From NCBI RefSeq assembly GCF_029203305.1, contig NC_089463.1, positions 1,381,001 to 1,445,000 of the forward strand: DNA of 64,000 nt. Reading direction: 5' to 3'. The stretch's first letter is position 1; every line of letters starts with the position of its first letter. The translations under genes and the position numbers were made by a program. Positions 28,872-38,062 of this stretch are shown piece by piece. The DNA comes from Yamadazyma tenuis. Its lineage: Eukaryota; Ascomycota; Pichiomycetes; Serinales; Debaryomycetaceae. The notes beneath the pieces are model-generated. The model had not been told where the DNA came from. It saw only the letters and a list, made by a program, of their open reading frames with translations, and searched no databases.

Positions 28872-30629
28872 TCAAAGCCTTGGCTTAGAAGCATCAATTC
28901 CTCCGGCAGTCGCTTCAGGGTTGATTTCGAGTTTACCCAAGTCATCTTCACCTTTAGGATCTTTACCAAAGAATACTACTGTAACAGTAAGATCATCTCT
29001 ATATCTTCTAGAAATGGGACTAGGAATCGAAATTAGCATTGAAGTCTGGTCTCGAGATCCTCCGTTTGATAAGGCATTTCTGATCAAGTGGGTAGAAACA
29101 TTTTTATCGTCCAATAGATAATTGTTACCAGAAACAGGACGAGTCTTTCTGAATGGCTTTTTAGAAGTCTTATCATTGGTGATATCTTGAACTTCAGGTA
29201 ATTTGTTTTCGTTGGAGCCAAAGTAGTTCCAGAAGGAGTGTTTTGGTTTGATCATCTTTTGATTTTCCATCCACTTAACAACTAATCCGACAATTTCTTC
29301 GTTTGATAACATTTCATACAATCCATCCGATGCCATGACCAAAAAGTCGTTTTGATCTGGGTTGATTTTGGTGGTGGTGACAACCGGTTCAGCTGTGACA
29401 TAAGGTGGGGACTTGAGGTTGTGTGGCAAAGACCTTCCAAAAAACTGCTTGTAAATCCGTTGCTGTATGGAGGCTGGAAGCTTATATCTACAGTCTCCAA
29501 ATGCTCTAGTTGGTTCCAATGTACCCAATACTCTTCCATTCTTTACTACATTCGACTCATCGGGGTGTTCACTGATGATTCTGGCAACTTCTGTGGGGTT
29601 TGATCCTGTTTGATCGATGCTCAATTGTCTAACCGTCCAGCGATTGTCTTTGAATGACCCCAAGATAGCTCTGGAATCACCTGTGACAGCAACTTTCAAT
29701 GTTTGAGAATTGGTATCGTAGAACGACAATAATGCACAAGAGCCGGACAATGCTGGCATCAACAATTCGGCAGCCTGGGCCTTGTTATTCTCATTGAGAA
29801 GCTTTTCCATGTTCTTGTTAACAATTTCATGATCTAATTTCAAGAATCCATTCTTGATAGCTTGGTCAATTGTGGCACCGTTGGGCACAAATCTAAGGTT
29901 ATCTTCGTTGGCTGGCTTGAAAATGGTTCCGAATTCAGCAACCACATGGCTGATCAATTGGTCTCTTAATTTACTACTAGTGGTCCATCCGCCATGTCCG
30001 TCAAATACACCGAAAAACATCCAGTCAGTAGAGGTCTTGACGTTGTTGTCTTGTAATATAGGCACTTGGACAATTTCTTCGGACCGGTCGTCTTCAACAG
30101 GAGAATTTGATGCCAATTGACACACATCATATCTCGTCACACCTTTCCCACGGTTCACAAAGTAACTCTCTTCAAATTGTCTTAATTTTTCACTCACCTG
30201 TTCTTCGTTCAACACAAACACTCCCTCCTTATGCTGTTGATGACCCAAGCTATAGTTAGTACTGATGGACGAATTTGAGCTGGTATAAAGGTTTTTGTCT
30301 TCTGGTGGAACGGCGCTGGTGGAACTTCTGGAAGGGAACAACTTCTTACTGGCAGAAGGAGGAATTGTATCCAAGTTGTAATAGTTGGACTGATTGAACG
30401 TCACAAATGAACCAACGATGATGAATCCTGAAACCAAAGCGGCATTTCTCTTTTTAAAATGTTTGTTGCCATTTCTTGCTTGAGGTTTGACCCTAGTGGT
30501 GGTAGTTAACAAAGGATTGGTAGATTTGATCAATCGGTAGGGTGATGACGATATCATTCTTCTACTGTTTTGTAGCAGTCTAGAAGCAACATACAAAAGC
30601 CTGGGCTTTATTGAAAGCACATATACCAT
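28872..30629 (-). CDS. PTC5: Ptc5-type mitochondrial PP2C protein phosphatase
   Basis: Ptc5 is a metal-dependent Ser/Thr phosphatase of mitochondria that dephosphorylates the pyruvate dehydrogenase E1 alpha subunit. The 585 residues begin with an arginine-rich mitochondrial targeting region. A membrane-like segment follows at about residues 68-82 (VSGFIIVGSFVTF), then the PP2C domain: FFGVFDGHGGW, VAVTGDSRAILG, EPTRAFGDCRYK, DFLVMASDGLYEML and RYRDDLTVTVVFFG. Metal-binding aspartates are in place. Size matches yeast Ptc5 (572) rather than the smaller Ptc7. ATG is at 30629. SKI2 follows 68 bp downstream on the same strand. Confidence 0.9.
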   Translation of the reverse strand: MVYVLSIKPRLLYVASRLLQNSRRMISSSPYRLIKSTNPLLTTTTRVKPQARNGNKHFKKRNAALVSGFIIVGSFVTFNQSNYYNLDTIPPSASKKLFPSRSSTSAVPPEDKNLYTSSNSSISTNYSLGHQQHKEGVFVLNEEQVSEKLRQFEESYFVNRGKGVTRYDVCQLASNSPVEDDRSEEIVQVPILQDNNVKTSTDWMFFGVFDGHGGWTTSSKLRDQLISHVVAEFGTIFKPANEDNLRFVPNGATIDQAIKNGFLKLDHEIVNKNMEKLLNENNKAQAAELLMPALSGSCALLSFYDTNSQTLKVAVTGDSRAILGSFKDNRWTVRQLSIDQTGSNPTEVARIISEHPDESNVVKNGRVLGTLEPTRAFGDCRYKLPASIQQRIYKQFFGRSLPHNLKSPPYVTAEPVVTTTKINPDQNDFLVMASDGLYEMLSNEEIVGLVVKWMENQKMIKPKHSFWNYFGSNENKLPEVQDITNDKTSKKPFRKTRPVSGNNYLLDDKNVSTHLIRNALSNGGSRDQTSMLISIPSPISRRYRDDLTVTVVFFGKDPKGEDDLGKLEINPEATAGGIDASKPRL

Positions 30630-30952
30630 TGTGAAGTTGATGAAATTACAAGAAGGGGTTTGGATATAATCGCACGAAAAAGATGAGGCTGCGTTTTGCT
30701 AATTAAAGGTCTTGTTAGATTTAATCTTAATTTGATACGTATAATTCTAAATACTATTGATGCGAAGGCAAAACTACTATTCGTCACCATGGTCCTGATA
30801 GCCAGCAATTGCAAAATCAAACTCCTATAATACAAGTGGATAAAATATTAAATAGAAGCAACCTGACCTAGAGCACCATAGTAACAAATGTCATGTGTGG
30901 TTTTCCCATCATGCCGCAACAGCATTGGAGAACATCAAACATCCAAACCTGC
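30630..30952. other. Intergenic, RPS20 3' end and PTC5 promoter
   Basis: This 323-bp stretch lies between two minus-strand genes. It is AT-rich, with no open frame that I would call and no recognisable RNA gene. It presumably carries the RPS20 terminator and the PTC5 promoter. Confidence 0.5.
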
Positions 30953-31309
30953 TTAAGCAGCAAGAGTGACTTCGACATCTACACCTGGTTCGATAGTGAT
31001 TTGAGTGATCTTCTTGACAATAGCAGCTGGGGCTTGCAAGTCAATAACTCTCTTGTGGATTCTCATTTCAAAGGTGTCCCAGGTCTTAGAACCTTCACCG
31101 TTAGGGGTCTTTCTGGTGGTGATCTTCAAAACCTTGGTTGGCATTCTAACTGGTCCCTTCTTGACAATTTGGGATTGGTCAGCGTTTCTGATGATGTTGG
31201 CAGAAACGTTTTCCAATTGCTTAACCTTGGTGGAGGTCAAGGTGATTCTGATCTTGTGGATTTCTTGTTCTTGTTCTTGAACTTTTTCCTTGTTGATAGG
31301 AGCAGACAT
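30953..31309 (-). CDS. RPS20: Ribosomal protein S20 (uS10)
   Basis: This is a 118-residue small-subunit protein of the 40S head. It reads [41 protein letters not shown] and [18 protein letters not shown], all typical of uS10, and ends in an acidic/hydrophobic DVEVTLAA tail. Codon bias is extreme, as expected for a ribosomal protein. ATG is at 31309, with no sign of an intron in the coding part. The upstream region carries tandem RRPE-like and Tbf1-like sequences. Confidence 0.98.
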   Translation of the reverse strand: MSAPINKEKVQEQEQEIHKIRITLTSTKVKQLENVSANIIRNADQSQIVKKGPVRMPTKVLKITTRKTPNGEGSKTWDTFEMRIHKRVIDLQAPAAIVKKITQITIEPGVDVEVTLAA

Positions 31310-31332
31310 GTTTAATGAAGTTGTATACGGAA

Positions 31333-31417
31333 GAAAAATTTCGGGTGAAAAATTTCGTCGCTATGGCGAGCAAAAATACCAAAAGTCGTGTGGGTTGTCA
31401 ATGAGGGCTGCGGCCCT
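31333..31417. promoter_or_regulatory. RPS20 promoter: tandem GAAAAATTTC sites and an AGGGC palindrome
   Basis: GAAAAATTTC at 31333-31342 is repeated as TGAAAAATTTC at 31346-31356; both resemble the RRPE element (AAAWTTTT) bound by Stb3/Sfp1-type regulators of ribosome genes. Further upstream, 31404-31417 is an inverted repeat AGGGC-TGCG-GCCCT, reminiscent of paired Tbf1-type cores. The remainder of the 31310-31724 gap contains no gene. Confidence 0.45.
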
Positions 31418-31724
31418 GAGGGCGGTCATCCTGCCATATGGGTGAGAGCAGTATAAGCGAATTGAAGAAATTAACCCTGTTTAGATGGTAAGCATCTGGT
31501 GTCTGTACTATAATTTAGCACAGCAGGTCTGGTCGTCGACTTGTTAGGCATTTATTTGTTGGATTGTCAGAGATTCCAAATTCATCATGTGCTGCGAGAA
31601 GAAACCATGACAGATGAATAAGAATAACTACTCATCTTCATTTATGTGGTCCATCGAAGGTTGAAGAATTGAGAGAATTGGGTACCAGTGAACCATTTGA
31701 ATGCATGCTATAACTATTTACAAG

Positions 31725-32543
31725 TTAGACTAACTCCTTCGTCACTCCGCTCAAACATTTGTACAACAACTCCTTCTCGCTGTCACTGGCGTACCCACTA
31801 GTGGCCCACCTGATTCTCCCCTCGCTATCTACTAAGTATATGTACCCTGAGCAACTATTATCGCAGTTTAACTCAGCTTTAATGTCGTAGGAGAACAAAC
31901 TATCGGGTAATACAAAGTATGTGTTTTGTCTCGACACAGGCAAGCTTTTCTTGATTCCAGGCTTGGCAAGACTCACCACAAGTCTTTTGGCCCATCCTAT
32001 AGGGATATTAATATCAATTACTTGGGCTTTAGGGTACACTTGTTCAAACTGTTCATAGTCTTTCAAATAGTCTACTCCATCAACTGATTTAAAGTATGTT
32101 TCGGTGCATTTTTCACCTGAAACCGTAGAAAATACACGTACCAAACTGACCTTGTCTTTGAACAATTTGTGGATTTGTGTTTCGTTTCCATTGATGACAT
32201 TACCGTTAAAGTTGGGGAAAAATAACGACTTATCCGCTTTAAAATACGAAATTGGTGGTGAAAAGATCTTGCCGTTCGTATTTGTGAACGATTTGGACTC
32301 ATAGAAGGGTGAGTGCTTTATGTCGTGGTCCAACTGTCTTTGTCTCATTTCCTTTGCCTCACTACCAAGAAATTCATTCCTCAAAGACCTTTTGCTGTTG
32401 GACTTAGGATTCAATAATATAGGAACAGGTAGCCCGAATGGCTTGTTGACAACCTTCAGCTTTGTCAAAGGCGGCTTGCTGGTTTCTGCTATAGTCTTAA
32501 GGAATCTGGGCACCTTTGTCGAGTTATACCGTGTAAAGTTCAT
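31725..32543 (-). CDS. ATP10: Atp10, mitochondrial ATP synthase assembly factor
   Basis: Atp10 is an inner-membrane-associated chaperone that binds newly made subunit 6 (Atp6) and helps it join the Atp9 ring. The 272-residue protein starts MNFTRYNSTKVPRFLKTI, basic and acid-poor as expected for a mitochondrial import signal. The family core FSPPISYFKADKSLFFPNF is followed by VSLVRVFSTVSGEKCTETYF and a thioredoxin-like C-terminal half. Length matches baker's yeast (279). The frame is open to 32549, but that codon is GTG; the first ATG is 32543. Only 166 bp separate it from DCP2, transcribed divergently. Confidence 0.92.
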   Translation of the reverse strand: MNFTRYNSTKVPRFLKTIAETSKPPLTKLKVVNKPFGLPVPILLNPKSNSKRSLRNEFLGSEAKEMRQRQLDHDIKHSPFYESKSFTNTNGKIFSPPISYFKADKSLFFPNFNGNVINGNETQIHKLFKDKVSLVRVFSTVSGEKCTETYFKSVDGVDYLKDYEQFEQVYPKAQVIDINIPIGWAKRLVVSLAKPGIKKSLPVSRQNTYFVLPDSLFSYDIKAELNCDNSCSGYIYLVDSEGRIRWATSGYASDSEKELLYKCLSGVTKELV

Positions 32544-32709
32544 TACCACTAGCGTACTAAAGAAATTGACTGTCGCACAAATATAATTTACCCGGCAATT
32601 GTCCTACTGGTGCGAAGTCGAACTTGACGTTCCAACATCACCGCTAAAACTAATTAGAGACCTATGTATAAAAACATATAATATTTGAAGTATACAATAA
32701 CCAACTAAA

Positions 32710-35175
32710 ATGTCCATACAGTTAAGAGATGGGTTTGCCAATAAAACTTTGGATCACGTGCTAGAAGATTTGCTCGTACGATTCTTGATCAATGCCCCCA
32801 ATGAAGATTTATCTTCCAGCGAAAGAGTGTTATTTCTCGTGGAAGAAGCACAGTGGTTCTATACCGATTTTTTACGCCAAACGTATCCTTCCCTCCCGTC
32901 ATTGAAGATGAAGTCTTTTTCCACCAAATTGTTGGAGAAATGCCCATTGGTTTGGAAATGGGGTGATGCTTCCGAAGCGCTCTCGAAGTTTGGGAAGTAC
33001 AAATCGAGTATTCCTGTTAGAGGAGTTGCCCTTTTCAACAGTGACTTGTCAAAGATGGTATTGGTTAAGGGATATGAGTCCAACTCATGGTCATTTCCCA
33101 GGGGTAAGATTTCGAAAAATGAAGGCGACTTGGAATGTGCAATAAGAGAAGTGGAAGAAGAGACTGGTTTCAGTGCCAAAAACTTAATAAACGAGGAGGA
33201 TGTGGTTGAAAGAACTATGGGGGGAAAGAACTACAAGATATATTTTGCTAGGGATGTTCCTGAAGATACAGTGTTTAAACCGCTTGTAAGAAATGAGATT
33301 GCTGCCATAGAGTGGTTTGATATCAAGTCTTTACAGAAAAAACTCAAGCATAACCCCAACGCTTATTTCATTGTCCCCGCTGTTATGAAGCCTATCATCA
33401 AATGGATCAGTGAAGCTAAGGGTACTACTAATGAGTTGGATGAAACCAAATTGAAACTCGATGCCGAAACCAAGTTGAAGGACTTGATGGGCATTGGAAA
33501 GCAAGTGGAGGAGGTGCAACAAACTGCTTTCTCTGAGGCTGTCAATAATGAGGATACTGATGCTGGTAGAGAATTGCTTGACATTCTTCAGGGGGTCAAA
33601 TCTGAAGCAGAAGAGTCTGACGAATATGAGAGTAGCCCTGTTAAACCTATCATTGTCAGTATTCCTCAATCTATGGCTGCTCCTTACGAATATTTGATGA
33701 ATGCGAAGGCTTCCGAACAGATTGAGTCCCAAAAATCGCTTTTTGATATGTTTCCTTTCCTTCAAAGCAAACCTCAAGCCTCTGAGCAGTCTCTTAGTAC
33801 TCCACTTCCAGAATCCCTCGAGAACCCTTCCAAATCTTTGATGAACCCCAAAGAATTATTGTCCATTTTGAATAGTGGATCGTCAAAACCATCTGAATCC
33901 CCTTCAGAAGAAACGAGAATATCTAAAGATGTTGCCACTAATAAGGCCAGGGCCCAAGAGTTGTTGAAATTGTTTAAGACCGATACTGAAGTATCGAACA
34001 GTGTCAGCGAATCCAGTTCAGATTCCGGCTATAGTACAGCAAATTCAATTAAATTACATCAATCCTTAGATGAGCCTTATAATGAGAACTTAAAACCTGG
34101 AAAGGTAAACATTTTGAAAAAATCTTCAGAAAAGAGCAATCCTCTCTTGGATATGTTGAAGAGTAAAACGAATAAGACTCCTTCACCTTCTCCTAGGTCT
34201 CCAAACTCACCGGCTAATAATCTCTTGAACCTTTTAAAAAGGCCTCAACCACAGTCCCCTAAGACACCTGAAGCTAATCAAAATCCTGCTCATGAGATCC
34301 TAGGAATATTGAAACCAGCAGCAGAGGCACCGAAACCAAAAGCTTCTACTACAAATGACTTATTGGATATGTTGAAAAAATCCAAGGCTCCATCTCCTGT
34401 ATCTCTGGAGAATATACCAGAGTCTACCAAGAGTTCCGCGCTGGCGTTATTGCAAATGTTGGGAGAGGAACCAGAACAATCTATTGTGCCAACTCCAGTT
34501 CATCCTTCAGATATCCCACAGCAAGAGCAACTGTCCCAACCTACAAACACCGAAGATTTCGATGATTTCGACGACTTCGAAGACTTTGAGCATTTTGATG
34601 CATTAGATGACCAAATTAGAGCTACTATTCAAGATTACCAAGAAGAGCCACAAGTTAAACCACAACAGGGGCACCCAGAGTTACAGGTTCAACCCCCTAA
34701 CACTCGCAAGCAATTAAGCCCAGACTACGAACAATACCAGAATTACGGCCTTGAAGGTGGTACCAATACCTATTCAGGTCCTCCAAGAGGAAATGTTAGA
34801 CTCCTTAAACCTGGAGAATCTCTTAGTGATGTTTTAGGATCCCAGTCAGCCCAACCCAGTTATGAAAATGGTGGAAAGTTGCTCTTATCAGTGCTTCAAC
34901 AAGGGTCTGGCGGATCGCAGCCCAATGTGCAATCTGCTGACTCTTCATTGAATGACACCTATGCAAGTCCTACACCTCCATCTCATCACCTGAACCGTTC
35001 ACAAAATGCCAACAGTCTTTTGGGCCTTTTGACGGGAAACAGGCAAACTCCTCCATCTTCTGCGCAGCCAGAAGGACAGCCAACTCCAGCCCAGGTACCT
35101 CTGGCTGGACACAACTCTAGTGCTGCAAGCAGTCTCCTCGGTTTGCTCAAAAGACCAAATAACGAATCCGCATAA
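32710..35175 (+). CDS. DCP2: Dcp2, catalytic subunit of the mRNA decapping enzyme
   Basis: Dcp2 removes the m7G cap, committing mRNA to 5'-3' decay in P-bodies. The N-terminal regulatory domain (residues 1-98) is followed by the Nudix domain, with SWSFPRGKISKNEGDLECA and then REVEEETGF forming the catalytic Nudix box. The C-terminal 550 residues are disordered, Ser/Pro/Gln-rich, and contain at least eleven short Leu-rich helical motifs, for example ELLDILQ (about residue 288), LLDMLKS (478), LLNLLKR (504), LLDMLKK (550) and SLLGLLKR (808). An acidic DDFDDFEDFEHFD segment lies near residue 620. In yeast such motifs bind Edc3, Pat1 and related factors. At 821 residues it is shorter than baker's yeast Dcp2 (970). 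The stop lies 46 bp from the convergent gene's stop. Confidence 0.97.
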   Translation: MSIQLRDGFANKTLDHVLEDLLVRFLINAPNEDLSSSERVLFLVEEAQWFYTDFLRQTYPSLPSLKMKSFSTKLLEKCPLVWKWGDASEALSKFGKYKSSIPVRGVALFNSDLSKMVLVKGYESNSWSFPRGKISKNEGDLECAIREVEEETGFSAKNLINEEDVVERTMGGKNYKIYFARDVPEDTVFKPLVRNEIAAIEWFDIKSLQKKLKHNPNAYFIVPAVMKPIIKWISEAKGTTNELDETKLKLDAETKLKDLMGIGKQVEEVQQTAFSEAVNNEDTDAGRELLDILQGVKSEAEESDEYESSPVKPIIVSIPQSMAAPYEYLMNAKASEQIESQKSLFDMFPFLQSKPQASEQSLSTPLPESLENPSKSLMNPKELLSILNSGSSKPSESPSEETRISKDVATNKARAQELLKLFKTDTEVSNSVSESSSDSGYSTANSIKLHQSLDEPYNENLKPGKVNILKKSSEKSNPLLDMLKSKTNKTPSPSPRSPNSPANNLLNLLKRPQPQSPKTPEANQNPAHEILGILKPAAEAPKPKASTTNDLLDMLKKSKAPSPVSLENIPESTKSSALALLQMLGEEPEQSIVPTPVHPSDIPQQEQLSQPTNTEDFDDFDDFEDFEHFDALDDQIRATIQDYQEEPQVKPQQGHPELQVQPPNTRKQLSPDYEQYQNYGLEGGTNTYSGPPRGNVRLLKPGESLSDVLGSQSAQPSYENGGKLLLSVLQQGSGGSQPNVQSADSSLNDTYASPTPPSHHLNRSQNANSLLGLLTGNRQTPPSSAQPEGQPTPAQVPLAGHNSSAASSLLGLLKRPNNESA

Positions 35176-35221
35176 TTTGTCATGAATTGCATTATCTCTA
35201 GGTAGCTTATATAAGGTTAAA

Positions 35222-36595
35222 TCAAATATACTCATTCATTTTAATTTTTAGCTTCTTCGGTTGAGTTCTTTTGATAATATTTCTTTTCTTGGTCGCTTTA
35301 ACAGATGTGAATACTGACTGAGCCTTGACTTCCTTCGAGGGATCTTCCGTGGTGATACCCATCAATGGCTTGACCTTCTTGTTCTTATCGATCATTAAGC
35401 AACAGGCCTGAGGGGAGACTTTATGTCTGCTGTTTATTCTATTTCTTGAAACAAAGTCAAGCATGTAGTAGGCAGAGTCAAATCCGAACGGCTGGTTGTG
35501 AAACATAATGTCAAGTAGGATTTGATTTGTATTCTTGTCGTTAAGTTCAGGAATTTTTGACTTAAACTTTGAGAATAAATAGTGGAATTGCATTGCCAAT
35601 GGAAACTTTATAAGCCGTTTGGTATCCACTTCTTCATGAGGAAGAATCGACCAGTTCGTACTCGCTATACCGTTTGACCTAGTGAGTTGATCATGAAAAT
35701 CGACTTTAAAGATCTTATCACAGATTATCAAAGACAACAGGGTACCTTTTGACCATGATACTTCAAGAAGTTTCACAATGGCCAGTTTACTTATCTTTTC
35801 GCAGTTTGTGAGTCTGATAACTCGAAGCTTGCTTAAATGGTCATCTTTTATAGCAGAACACATAAATGAGATGATTGAATCATCAATTTCAACACCGTTA
35901 GAAACGTCCAATCCAGTAAGATTTTTGATTTTGAAAATTGAAATATAATCCTGTCGTGAAATAAGTTGGGGGATTTGGGAAAAGTCAAGGAATATGCATG
36001 ATTGAATCCTCAAGTTATTCAAATAATAGCACAAACTGCTGATTTTGACATTATTAAAAAGATTCTCTATTCGGTGTTTTTTAGTCCCTGGTATTAGGCA
36101 TTCTTGTAGGTAATCATTTCTGAGAGTAACGGAAGATTCAGTCGACTCGATGAAGGGCGGATGGCTTCTAAAAGCACTATACCCCCCAAATGCCGTTGCA
36201 AATGTGATAAAGGACCCGAGAGTATCATTGTGTGACAGTAAAATATGGTTCCAGATAGTCTTGATACATTGTACAGAAACGGATTCAAGCATTGCACTGT
36301 TTATCATAGAGGAATTTTTTGCAATTACTCTAGCACAAATGTTCAGAAGTGACACAATACCCCGTCGAGGTTTTTTTGTTACTATATCATCCAGGAATAA
36401 TGGATTTTGTTGGATCCACGGATAAGAAGATATTGAATGTGTATCAATAAAAGAAAGGTCGACAGGAGCCCCAATTTTCAGCAAATTCTCACTTGAAGGA
36501 ACATTATGATGCTTAGGTTTCAGTTTAAGAAGCTTTCTACGTTTCTTCTTGAAGTTGAAGTTGGAAGACCTTCCTCGTCTAAAGAATTCAGCCAT
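35222..36595 (-). CDS. Uncharacterised protein with leucine-rich-repeat-like segments
   Basis: This 457-residue protein is one I do not recognise. The N-terminus is strongly basic (FFRRGRSSNFNFKKKRRKLL), suggesting nuclear localisation or RNA binding. The middle has LRR-type periodicity: NLRIQSCIFLDFSQIPQL, IKNLTGLDVSNGVEIDDSII and KLRVIRLTNCEKISKLAIVK. The segment SLLNICARVIAKNSS resembles the start of an F-box/LRR adaptor but no F-box is convincing. The C-terminus is again Lys/Arg-rich (KKRNIIKRTQPKKLKIK). The frame opens at 36634 with TTG; the first ATG is 36595. It is divergent from RIO2 with 98 bp between starts and convergent with DCP2. A nuclear or ribosome-related role would be a guess. 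Confidence 0.75.
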   Translation of the reverse strand: MAEFFRRGRSSNFNFKKKRRKLLKLKPKHHNVPSSENLLKIGAPVDLSFIDTHSISSYPWIQQNPLFLDDIVTKKPRRGIVSLLNICARVIAKNSSMINSAMLESVSVQCIKTIWNHILLSHNDTLGSFITFATAFGGYSAFRSHPPFIESTESSVTLRNDYLQECLIPGTKKHRIENLFNNVKISSLCYYLNNLRIQSCIFLDFSQIPQLISRQDYISIFKIKNLTGLDVSNGVEIDDSIISFMCSAIKDDHLSKLRVIRLTNCEKISKLAIVKLLEVSWSKGTLLSLIICDKIFKVDFHDQLTRSNGIASTNWSILPHEEVDTKRLIKFPLAMQFHYLFSKFKSKIPELNDKNTNQILLDIMFHNQPFGFDSAYYMLDFVSRNRINSRHKVSPQACCLMIDKNKKVKPLMGITTEDPSKEVKAQSVFTSVKATKKRNIIKRTQPKKLKIKMNEYI

Positions 36596-36693
36596 AAGAA
36601 CGGAGTATCGCGACTTACAAAACTCATTTCGCAACCGCGATGGATTTTTTCACCTCATCTTATCGAGCTTAGTATCCAAAAAAACTGCACACC

Positions 36694-37974
36694 ATGAAGT
36701 TAGATACCTCTCATATGCGGCATTTGACTGCGGATGACTTCAGAGTACTTCAAGCAGTAGAGTTGGGATCCAGAAACCATGAGTTGGTGCCCACACAAAT
36801 GATCCATTCTATTGGAGGATTGAAGAGCCCAACTGCCACTAATAGAGCTATTGGTGATTTGGCCAAATTAAAGCTCCTAGCCCGTTTAAGAAATGCAAAA
36901 TACGACGGTTTTAGAATCACATACAACGGCTATGATTACCTTGCGCTTAACAGTATGAACAGCAGAGATACCCTTTATTCTGTAGGATCAACTATTGGCG
37001 TAGGAAAAGAATCAGATATTTATTCTGCCAGTGATAGAGCTGGAAAGCAAAAGGTTCTCAAAATTCATAGGTTGGGAAGAACATCTTTCAAGACAGTGAA
37101 GAATAATCGTGACTATTTAAGAAACAGAAAGACTACCAACTGGATGTATTTATCCAGATTGGCAGCAAATAAGGAACATCAATTCATGAAGGTATTGTAC
37201 GACAATGGGTTCAATGTTCCTGAGCCTTTTGATGCATCAAGACATATGGTATTGATGGAGTGGATAGATGGTTTGACCATGAAGCATCTTAAAAAACATC
37301 CCAATTACAAGAAGTTGTATTCTGACTTGATGAACTTTATTGTGAGACTTGCGAATCATGGATTAATTCACTGTGACTTCAATGAGTTTAATATCATCAT
37401 CAGAAACGAAGAAGATGCCAAGGGACGTGATTTTGACTTTGTTGTCATTGACTTCCCTCAGTGTGTCTCCACAAAGCATGTTGATGCTGAAGCATACTTT
37501 AAAAGAGATGTCGAGGGTGTTAAAGCCTTTTTCGAAAAAAAGTTTAGATATTCCCCAAGAGACGATCAGACTATGTTCGATACAGACGGCTATGGTGATG
37601 GGTTCAAATATGCATACCCAAAGTTCAAAAGAGACGTCACAAGGATCAAAGATCTTGATGTCGAAGTAGAGGCTTCTGGTTATGTGAAGAAAAACAAGAA
37701 GCAGGAAGCTAAGGACTTGGAAGCGGCTGTTCAAGCAATGAGAGATGTGAACTTAGAGGATGAAGGATTTGACGATGAAGAATATTCTGAGGAAGATAGC
37801 TATTCAGAGGAGTATGAGGATGATTTCGATGATTTGGAAGCTGAACAACGAAAAGCAGACATAGAGGAACAGACCAAGCAAGAGAACGAAAAGATCGTGC
37901 AAGCATTAAGCAAAGGAAGCAAACAGCTTCAAATGGACAAGTTTGGTAACTATATTCTTGAGGAAGAAGAATAG
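36694..37974 (+). CDS. RIO2: Rio2, atypical kinase/ATPase for 20S pre-rRNA maturation
   Basis: Rio2 acts on late cytoplasmic pre-40S particles before Nob1 cleaves site D. The 426 residues contain the N-terminal winged-helix domain (about 1-90), then the RIO kinase fold. The fold has the ATP loop SVGSTIGVGKESDIY, a lysine in QKVLKIHRLGR, hinge LMEWIDG, catalytic loop LIHCDFNEFNI (Asp and Asn present) and metal-binding aspartate in VVIDFPQCVS. The C-terminal tail is acidic (EEYSEEDSYSEEYEDDFDD) and ends NYILEEEE. Length matches yeast (425). It shares a very short 98-bp divergent promoter with the unrecognised gene to its left. Confidence 0.97.
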   Translation: MKLDTSHMRHLTADDFRVLQAVELGSRNHELVPTQMIHSIGGLKSPTATNRAIGDLAKLKLLARLRNAKYDGFRITYNGYDYLALNSMNSRDTLYSVGSTIGVGKESDIYSASDRAGKQKVLKIHRLGRTSFKTVKNNRDYLRNRKTTNWMYLSRLAANKEHQFMKVLYDNGFNVPEPFDASRHMVLMEWIDGLTMKHLKKHPNYKKLYSDLMNFIVRLANHGLIHCDFNEFNIIIRNEEDAKGRDFDFVVIDFPQCVSTKHVDAEAYFKRDVEGVKAFFEKKFRYSPRDDQTMFDTDGYGDGFKYAYPKFKRDVTRIKDLDVEVEASGYVKKNKKQEAKDLEAAVQAMRDVNLEDEGFDDEEYSEEDSYSEEYEDDFDDLEAEQRKADIEEQTKQENEKIVQALSKGSKQLQMDKFGNYILEEEE

Positions 37975-38062
37975 ATTGGAAACTTGATATATATATGTAT
38001 ATTAGTTTTTTATTATTACCTTAAATATAAACAAAAAGTAGATAATATAGGCCTACCTAACC

